This document shows, one piece after another, positions 1 through 4,972 of a DNA stretch of 16,833 nucleotides (positions are counted from its first letter, which is position 1; each line of letters begins with the position of its first letter). Both the position numbers and the translations under genes were made by a program. Below the pieces are notes generated by a model that saw only the letters and a list, made by a program, of their open reading frames with translations, had not been told where the DNA came from and did no database searches. This stretch comes from CAZYQW01 sp964649825 (GTDB lineage: Bacteria; Planctomycetota; B15-G4; JADJEK01): assembly GCA_964649825.1 (NCBI GenBank), contig CAZYQW010000020.1, positions 1-16,833 on the forward strand, given 5' to 3'.

Positions 1-303
1 GGGGTGGAGCAGCTCGAAGAGCGACGCCACGCTCTGGCGGTAGCTCTCCGTCGTGCGCCGGCCCTGCTCCAGCTCGCGCCGGCGCAGGCGCCATCGCCAG
101 CGGTAGCGGCGCAGGTTCTCGGGGCGGACGCGCTGCGTCGCGCGATGGACCATCCAGCCGAGGAACGGCAGGCCGGCGGTGGCCGGCGCGAGCATCGTCG
201 CCCGTTCCTTCGGCGCGACGTCGAGGGGGTCGTGCAGGGATGACGTCACCGCGTCGTGCGCGTCCCGGAGCCGCGCGCGCTCGCCAGCGAAGAGAACGAC
301 TGT
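1..303 (-). pseudogene. Reverse transcriptase C-terminal stub, N-terminus lost
   Basis: The minus strand is open from about 303 to the window edge and reads as the end of a retron/DGR/group-II-like reverse transcriptase. It starts just after where the YxDD catalytic box should be (VVLFAGERARLRDAHDAV replaces the usual Y-x-D-D-F-V-L-F-A continuation). It then has the thumb-proximal FLGW motif (LPFLGWMVHRATQRVRPENL) and the basic helix RRYRWRWRLRRRELEQGRR. This order is typical of the last ~100 residues of such enzymes. The palm domain with both catalytic aspartates is missing: upstream sequence runs into a large hairpin instead. The C-terminus continues beyond the window. It cannot be an active polymerase as it stands. 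Which RT class it belongs to (DGR or other) cannot be settled from this piece, and no template/variable repeat pair or Avd-like gene was seen. Confidence 0.7.
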
Positions 304-315
304 TGATGGGCGCAA

Positions 316-383
316 CCTGCCTCTGGTCGCCGCCATCGGCCCCACCGCGAAGGGCGAGGCCGATGGCGGCGACCAGAGGCAGG
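316..383. repeat. Long perfect hairpin, 26-bp arms
   Basis: Arms 316-341 and 358-383 are perfect reverse complements (start of left arm CCTGCCTCTGGTCGCCGCCA), separated by a 16-base loop at 342-357. The hairpin sits within ~15 bases of the point where the reverse transcriptase reading frame is lost, and before the transposase remnant. No T-run follows on either strand, so a Rho-independent terminator is not the obvious reading. A REP/BIME-type palindrome, an element end, or a DGR-style hairpin are alternatives. Confidence 0.85.
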
Positions 384-507
384 ACTTTCCTTCCGTTCTA
401 GAAACGATTCAAGGGCGTCACGGTATGCGAGGGCAAGAAGGTCGATTCCCGCTCGGAGGTTGGGCGGGATCCGGGGTGTTCTCCATCAGATTGGGTGCCG
501 CCGCTCA
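384..507. other. Short gap with no assigned gene
   Basis: No complete gene is visible. One minus-strand frame (about 473 down to 390) gives a protein-like stretch, NLRAGIDLLALAYRDALESF, bounded by a stop on its upstream side and losing sense in the hairpin. It could be a sliver of a gene broken by the element insertions, but I do not recognise it. Confidence 0.3.
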
Positions 508-598
508 TCCTGACGACGCGGACAGGAGGGACGACGTGGTACGCGGGAGCGGGGACGGAGAGCTCTCCAGAGTGATTCCGCGTGGAACGCGGACGGGG
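508..598 (+). repeat. Left arm of ~90-bp inverted repeat flanking the transposase
   Basis: This arm begins TCCTGACGACGCGGACAGGA and repeats in inverted orientation at 1119-1208. I counted only scattered mismatches across roughly 88 aligned bases. It contains short internal palindromes (TCCTG...CAGGA at its outer end, and an AGCTCT/AGAG core near the middle), as REP elements mobilised by Y1 transposases do. It covers the 3' end of the transposase reading frame. Confidence 0.85.
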
Positions 599-1118
599 AG
601 TGGCCGGGCGGAAGGGACAGGGGGGAGGCCTTCGGGGGGGATGGTCGGGCCGGGGATCTCGGTGGGATCGATGAGATGGAAGCGGCGCCAGCCGAGCAAG
701 AGGTCGAAGACGCGGGTGTCGGTGACGGGGCGTGGGATGTCGGGGATGAGGTCGGTGTAGCGGTGGCCGTTGGACCAGCCGTTGAACCAGGGGGCGGAGG
801 AGAAGAGATCGACGGGCCAGGGGAGCTTGACGCGATGGCGGCGCGCGTTGTTGAGGACGTAGGCGAGGACGCGGCGGATCTCCTTCGCGTTCTTGAGCAC
901 ACGGTCGTGGTAGCGGTCGCGGAAGACGCGGCCGCGGCGGCCCCACAGCCAGTTCAGGCCCTTGGCGATGCGGATCAACAGACCTTGCAGACCACGAGAG
1001 ACGGCGCGGCGGTCGTCGCCCTCGACGATGAGGTGGAGATGGTTGTTCTGCACCGTGTAGTGGCACAGCCGGAAGCCGAAGCGATTGCAGCCGGCGGCGT
1101 TCGGCGTCGCCGCGACCG

Positions 1119-1208
1119 TCCGTCCCCGTTCCACGCGGTATTGCTCTGGAGAGCGCTTCGTCCCCGCTCCCGCGTACCACGTCGTTCGTCCTGTCCGCGT
1201 CGTCAGGA
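1119..1208 (-). repeat. Right arm of ~90-bp inverted repeat
   Basis: Read on the minus strand from 1208, this matches the left arm at 508-598 from its first base (TCCTGACGACGCGGACAGG identical), then continues with a few substitutions. Its CTCTCCAGAG core forms a small palindrome. It supplies the false N-terminus of the transposase frame. The two arms bracket the transposase core in opposite orientation, the layout expected for a transposase between its own REP targets. Confidence 0.85.
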
Positions 1209-1244
1209 ATCGACGCCTGAGACGCGTGCCCACGAGCAAGCGGC

Positions 1245-1373
1245 GTGGGCGTCGCCGGAGTCACCGTGGAATTCGCGACGATCCGGGAGGCGCGCTGCCG
1301 GAAGCACGGACGGATGGTGGAGTCCGTTCCGTGGGGGTACAGGCGAGGGAAGCACACCAAACCGTTCGACCGG
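1245..1373 (+). pseudogene. ISL3-like transposase fragment
   Basis: One plus-strand frame encodes GVTVEFATIREARCRKHGRM followed by VESVPWGYRRGKHTKPFD. This resembles the segment of ISL3-family transposases just after the N-terminal zinc finger, where an R-C-P-x-H/C-G pair is followed by V-x-x-V-P-W and an H/F-T-x-x-F-E motif. Similarity starts abruptly around 1250 and ends near 1370, so only about 40 residues survive. The remainder of the enzyme, including the DDE residues, is absent. The call rests on one short motif, so a chance resemblance is possible. Confidence 0.4.
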
Positions 1374-1712
1374 CAGGGGCGAGCAGAGCCCTATCCACCT
1401 GGCGAGCGCGACCAGCTTTTTCTTCACCTTGCGCCGCGTTCGCACGGAACCCAACCCCGTCCGGTAGCCCGTAATGCGGAGAACCTCGGGGGGTTTGGGG
1501 GGCAGAGCCCACCGAGACAAAGTCCCTTCCTCCTTCCCCCCTGGACGTCGCCCCGAATGGGGGCGTGGGATGGGTCAGAAGAACCGTTTGCCGGCAAGTG
1601 ACTGGGCTAGCCTCCGCGACACGAACCCGCGCCAGGTGGCCGAAGCGGCATCACTGTCGTGGCCGGCGCCGCACGCACCGTTGCGCGGCCCCGATCTCCG
1701 GCGACGACTTCG
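1374..1712. other. Gene-poor stretch between element remnants and the ELWxxDGT gene
   Basis: No convincing gene is present in these ~340 bases. The stretch holds a G-rich run (about 1487-1502), and one copy of a 26-bp dispersed repeat at 1564-1589. The part from ~1600 to 1712 is the 3' flank of the ELWxxDGT gene; no strong terminator hairpin with a T-run was seen there. Confidence 0.5.
1564..1589 (+). repeat. Dispersed 26-bp repeat, copy 1
   Basis: The sequence beginning CGTGGGATGGGTCAGAAGAA and ending CCGTTT recurs with a single substitution on the opposite strand at 11028-11053. Similarity stops at both ends of the 26 bases. Its function is unknown. Both copies lie outside the intact genes, beside decayed sequence. 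Confidence 0.8.
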
Positions 1713-4700
1713 TCAAGCGCCGACGACGATCTCGAGGCCGGGGGTCGCGAGCAACGCCCCGCTCGCGTCCGTGTCGAAGATCTGCAGGTACGCCGCGAGG
1801 TCGGCGAGTCCGGGTGGCACGGGCGCGCCGAAGAGGACCGTCCCGCTCGCGTTCGTCGCGATGGGGAACGCGACGTGCGGCGAGGCGACGAGGAACGTGC
1901 ACCCGCCGGGGAGCGGCTCGTACGCCGGGCCGACGCCGAGCACGAGCAGCGCCAGCCCGTCCGGCGCGAACCCCGTCGCCTCGAACGCGAACGTCCCGCC
2001 GGACGTGGGCGGCGACGTCACGGCGAGTTCGGGCGCGGGGCCGCTCGGCGCGCAGCCCTCACCGTACGTCTCGGCCGCGGCGTCCGCGAAGAACGAGAGC
2101 GGAATCGCGTGGAGCTCGAAACCGTGGACCCCGTCGTCGGCGGTGAAGTAGACGCGCGAGCCGACCCGGACGATCGATGCGGGGTTCGAGCCCTTCGGAC
2201 CGACGAACACGTCGGCGAAGACGAACTGCGGCAGGTCGCCGCCGAACGCGACCAGCTCGGCGCCCTTGTCGGGGACGGTCGCTTTCGCGGCGACCCGGAT
2301 TCCCGAGCCGGGCACGCCGATCACGACCGGGTCCGCGAGGATCGCCGTCCCGGCGGCGACCGGTCCGGTCCCCGCCACCGTACCGTCGGTGTGCCACACG
2401 CGCGTGAACGAGGGCATCACCACGTGGAAGAAGACCTCGCCGCCCGCGGCGACGACGTCGCCGGCCACGGTCGTCGACGATGGGAACGTCACGAGGATCG
2501 TCGTCCCGGCCGCGGTGCCATCGGTGCGGAGCACGGTCGACGTGGAGTTGGAGTTCACGATCGCGACGGCGTCGTCGCCGAGGGCTGCGACTCCGACGGC
2601 GGTGAGGCCGTCCGATCCCGGAACGAAGTCGACGACCATGGACGTTCCGCTCACCGTGCCGTCGCTCACCCATAGCTCGTTGCCGTGGACGCCGTCGTAC
2701 GCGAGGAAGAAGACTCGATCGCCCACGGGGTGGAGCCTCGGATCCAATACGCCGCTGTCGATCCCCGGGCGGATGTCCATCAGGACGTACGTTCCGAGCG
2801 TCGTCCCGTCGCTGACGCACAGCTCCGTGCCGGTGCTCGAGACGCCGCCCGCGAAGAACAGCCGACCGCCGGCGACGGCCATCGCCCCGGAGTCCTGCGC
2901 GGGCCTGACGTCAGAGACGCGAATCGTGCCGGCGGACGTCCCGTTGGTCGCGTACAGGCCGCCGAACCGGGACGGCTCCGCGCCGTAGAAGAAGACGCGA
3001 CCATCGAAGACCGCGCGCGGAGAGTTCACGAGGGTCGAGTCGTTCGGTCCGGGGTAGAGGTCCTTCAACGCATTCGTCCCCGCCGCCGTCCCGTCGCTCA
3101 CCCACGGCTCGAGGCCGTGGACGCCGTCGTCGGCGAAGAAGATCAAGCGCTCGCCCAACCCCGCGAAGCCGAGCATGTTGGCACCCTCCGGTCCGGGTCC
3201 GATCGAGCTGATCCGAACCGCGTCCGCCCCCGGGCCGTCGACGACGTAGAGCTCGCGTCCTTCGGTCGGCTCCTCCGCGGTGAGGAACAGGTTCGCTCCG
3301 GCGCGGGTCAGGTCCAGGGGCAGCGAGTGGCTCGTCTCCGGACCCGGCAACAGGTCGACGACGAGGCGAGTGCCGGCCGCGGTCCCGTCGGACGTCCAGA
3401 GCTCATCGCCATGCAGTCCGTCGTCGGCGCGGAAGACGATGCGATCGCCGAGAGGGGTCGGCTGCTGGGGAACGCTCCCTTCCGCGCCGGGTCGGATGTC
3501 GACCACCATCGCCGTACCGGCCACGGTACCGTCGGTCGTCCAGAGCTCGCGGCCGGACGTTCCGTCGTCCGCGCCGAAGAACAGCGTCGAACCGAGCACG
3601 ACCGCCTCGTTCGGCTCGCTTCCCTCCGCGCCCGCCCGGATGTCGGCCAGGAGCGTCGTGCCGGCCGTCGTCCCGTCGGTCACCCACAGCTCGCGTCCCT
3701 CGGCCTCGGTCGTCGCGGTGAAGACGAGTCGGCCCCCGATCACTCCGAGCGGCTCCGGGACCGAGGCCAGGTTCGGAACGCCGCTCGCGATGTCGAGGAC
3801 CAACGTCGTCCCCGCGAAGGTCCCGTCCGTGCGGAACAGCTCTCGTTTGGTCCCCGGGTGGGCGGCGGCGAAGAGGAGATGGTCGCCCACCACCGTCAGA
3901 CCGCCGGGAGACGCGCTGCCCTGGGGGTCGATGTCGCGCACGACGTACGTCCCCGCCGCGGTGCCGTCGCTGCGCCAGAGCTCCGTGCCGAGGGTCGGGT
4001 GGAACGCGCTGAAGTAGAGGTTTCCCTGGTGCGCCGCCATCTCCTCCACCCAACCGGTGAAGAACGACGGGCCGGAGACCACGACCTGGGTCCCGGCCGC
4101 CGTGCCGTCGGTGCGCCAGAGCGCGGTGTTGGACGGAGTTCCATCCGAAGCGACGACGTAGAGGATGCCGTCGGCCTCGCACATCACGGGATTCGCCTGG
4201 GATACGAGCCCCTCAGACCCAGGGATGAACTCGTGGAACAGCATCGTCGTGGCGGCCGTGCCCTGCGTCACCCAGAGCTCGCGTCCGTGGACGCCGTCGT
4301 CGGCGAAGAAGTAGAACTTCCCGCCGTACGGCGTGAGCGGACCGCCCATGGAGCCGAGCGGGCCGGGACGAACGTCGGCGACCATCGACGCGGTCGTGCC
4401 GAGCGCGTCGCACGTCCAGAGCTCGAGCCCGTTGGGCCCGTCGTTCGCCATGAAGAGGACTCCTCCACCCGGGACCTCGACGAAACGCATCGACTTCGAC
4501 GAGCTCGAGAGGCCGGGGAAGATGTCCTGGATGAGATGCGTGCCCGCCGCGGTTCCGTCGGTGACGAACGGCTCCCGGTCCACGACCTCGATCCATGCCG
4601 TGAAGAACGCGCGGCCGTGCGCGGCGGCCAGGTCGGAGGGGAGGGACCCCGACGAGAACGGGGGGTGGCTGGTGTTGATGTCGGTGACGAGCGTTTCACT

Positions 4701-4769
4701 CGATCGGCCCATTCCCGACGCGAGCGTCGTGAACGCGGGGACCGCGGCGGCGAGCTGGATTCGGATCAT
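1713..4769 (-). CDS. Secreted ELWxxDGT-repeat protein with planctomycete C-terminal domain
   Basis: This is a 1018-residue exported protein of unknown function. A signal peptide (MIRIQLAAAVPAFTTLASG) precedes a long array of about 16 repeats of ~50 residues. Each carries the ELWxxDGTxxGT signature, for example GTELWRSDGTAAGT and GRELWVTDGTTAGT, followed by V-x-D-I-x-P-G. Some copies are degenerate (GLYATNGTSAGT, RVWHTDGTVAGT). Such repeats are thought to form beta-propeller blades. From about residue 903 a 116-residue domain starts at GEGCAPSGPAPELAV. It has two cysteines and a closing LQIFDTDASG...GLEIVVG motif, a type I associate with planctomycete exported proteins. The reading frame is open much further upstream, but the start at 4769 is preferred because it has the signal peptide and an AAGGGA ribosome site just upstream. 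It is the last gene of the exported-protein row. A surface or matrix role is inference. Confidence 0.88.
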   Translation of the reverse strand: MIRIQLAAAVPAFTTLASGMGRSSETLVTDINTSHPPFSSGSLPSDLAAAHGRAFFTAWIEVVDREPFVTDGTAAGTHLIQDIFPGLSSSSKSMRFVEVPGGGVLFMANDGPNGLELWTCDALGTTASMVADVRPGPLGSMGGPLTPYGGKFYFFADDGVHGRELWVTQGTAATTMLFHEFIPGSEGLVSQANPVMCEADGILYVVASDGTPSNTALWRTDGTAAGTQVVVSGPSFFTGWVEEMAAHQGNLYFSAFHPTLGTELWRSDGTAAGTYVVRDIDPQGSASPGGLTVVGDHLLFAAAHPGTKRELFRTDGTFAGTTLVLDIASGVPNLASVPEPLGVIGGRLVFTATTEAEGRELWVTDGTTAGTTLLADIRAGAEGSEPNEAVVLGSTLFFGADDGTSGRELWTTDGTVAGTAMVVDIRPGAEGSVPQQPTPLGDRIVFRADDGLHGDELWTSDGTAAGTRLVVDLLPGPETSHSLPLDLTRAGANLFLTAEEPTEGRELYVVDGPGADAVRISSIGPGPEGANMLGFAGLGERLIFFADDGVHGLEPWVSDGTAAGTNALKDLYPGPNDSTLVNSPRAVFDGRVFFYGAEPSRFGGLYATNGTSAGTIRVSDVRPAQDSGAMAVAGGRLFFAGGVSSTGTELCVSDGTTLGTYVLMDIRPGIDSGVLDPRLHPVGDRVFFLAYDGVHGNELWVSDGTVSGTSMVVDFVPGSDGLTAVGVAALGDDAVAIVNSNSTSTVLRTDGTAAGTTILVTFPSSTTVAGDVVAAGGEVFFHVVMPSFTRVWHTDGTVAGTGPVAAGTAILADPVVIGVPGSGIRVAAKATVPDKGAELVAFGGDLPQFVFADVFVGPKGSNPASIVRVGSRVYFTADDGVHGFELHAIPLSFFADAAAETYGEGCAPSGPAPELAVTSPPTSGGTFAFEATGFAPDGLALLVLGVGPAYEPLPGGCTFLVASPHVAFPIATNASGTVLFGAPVPPGLADLAAYLQIFDTDASGALLATPGLEIVVGA

Positions 4770-4870
4770 GGGTTCCCTTTGCGAATTGTGGGTTCGACGA
4801 AGTCGAGGGCGGGCACGCGCGGATCGACACACACCCGACTGGAACGGCCCGCGGTGGACCGGTCGGACCC

Positions 4871-4892
4871 CGGTTTCGTCAAAAAGAAACCG
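4871..4892. other. Small hairpin in the intergenic gap
   Basis: CGGTTTC (4871-4877) and GAAACCG (4886-4892) are a perfect 7-bp inverted repeat around an A-rich loop. It lies between the metalloprotease stop and the ELWxxDGT start. On the coding strand the T-run is in the loop, not after the stem, so it is a weak terminator candidate at best. Confidence 0.35.
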
Positions 4893-4972
4893 CGTCGGCC
4901 CCGGCGTCGCGGAGCCGCCGCGGATCCTTCGGGCGGTCGGTCGGTCGGTCGAATCGGCCCACGCGGGCGCTC

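Larger units (their letters stand above)
505..1239 (-). pseudogene. REP-associated tyrosine (Y1/HUH) transposase remnant
   Basis: The core of the 244-residue frame is a Y1_Tnp/RAYT-type single-strand transposase. It has the HUH metal motif H67-L-H69 in HYTVQNNHLHLIVEG, the helix following GRRGRVFRDRYH, and the catalytic tyrosine in LAYVLNNARRH (about Y127). It also has the family's usual tail (SSAPWFNGW, then LLGWRRFHLIDPTEIPG). The first ~50 residues do not look like the family: the normal N-terminal strand (HPVHVT-type segment) is absent and is replaced by translation of the right inverted-repeat arm. Likewise the last ~35 residues are translation of the left arm. So the domain is N-terminally truncated and probably inactive, or the true start lies in another frame that I could not find. 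The family nicks single-stranded DNA at palindromes and spreads REP elements. Confidence 0.75.

Noticed and set aside
1..1712. A complete diversity-generating retroelement
   Set aside because: The RT lacks its catalytic half and no template/variable repeat pair or accessory gene was seen.
1713..4769. Periodic similarity across the gene as a possible DNA repeat or CRISPR-like array
   Set aside because: The periodicity is protein-level (ELWxxDGT blades) and diverges at the nucleotide level; there are no uniform repeats with unique spacers.
4935..4950. GGTC repeated four times in tandem
   Set aside because: Too short and simple to carry weight in GC-rich intergenic DNA.
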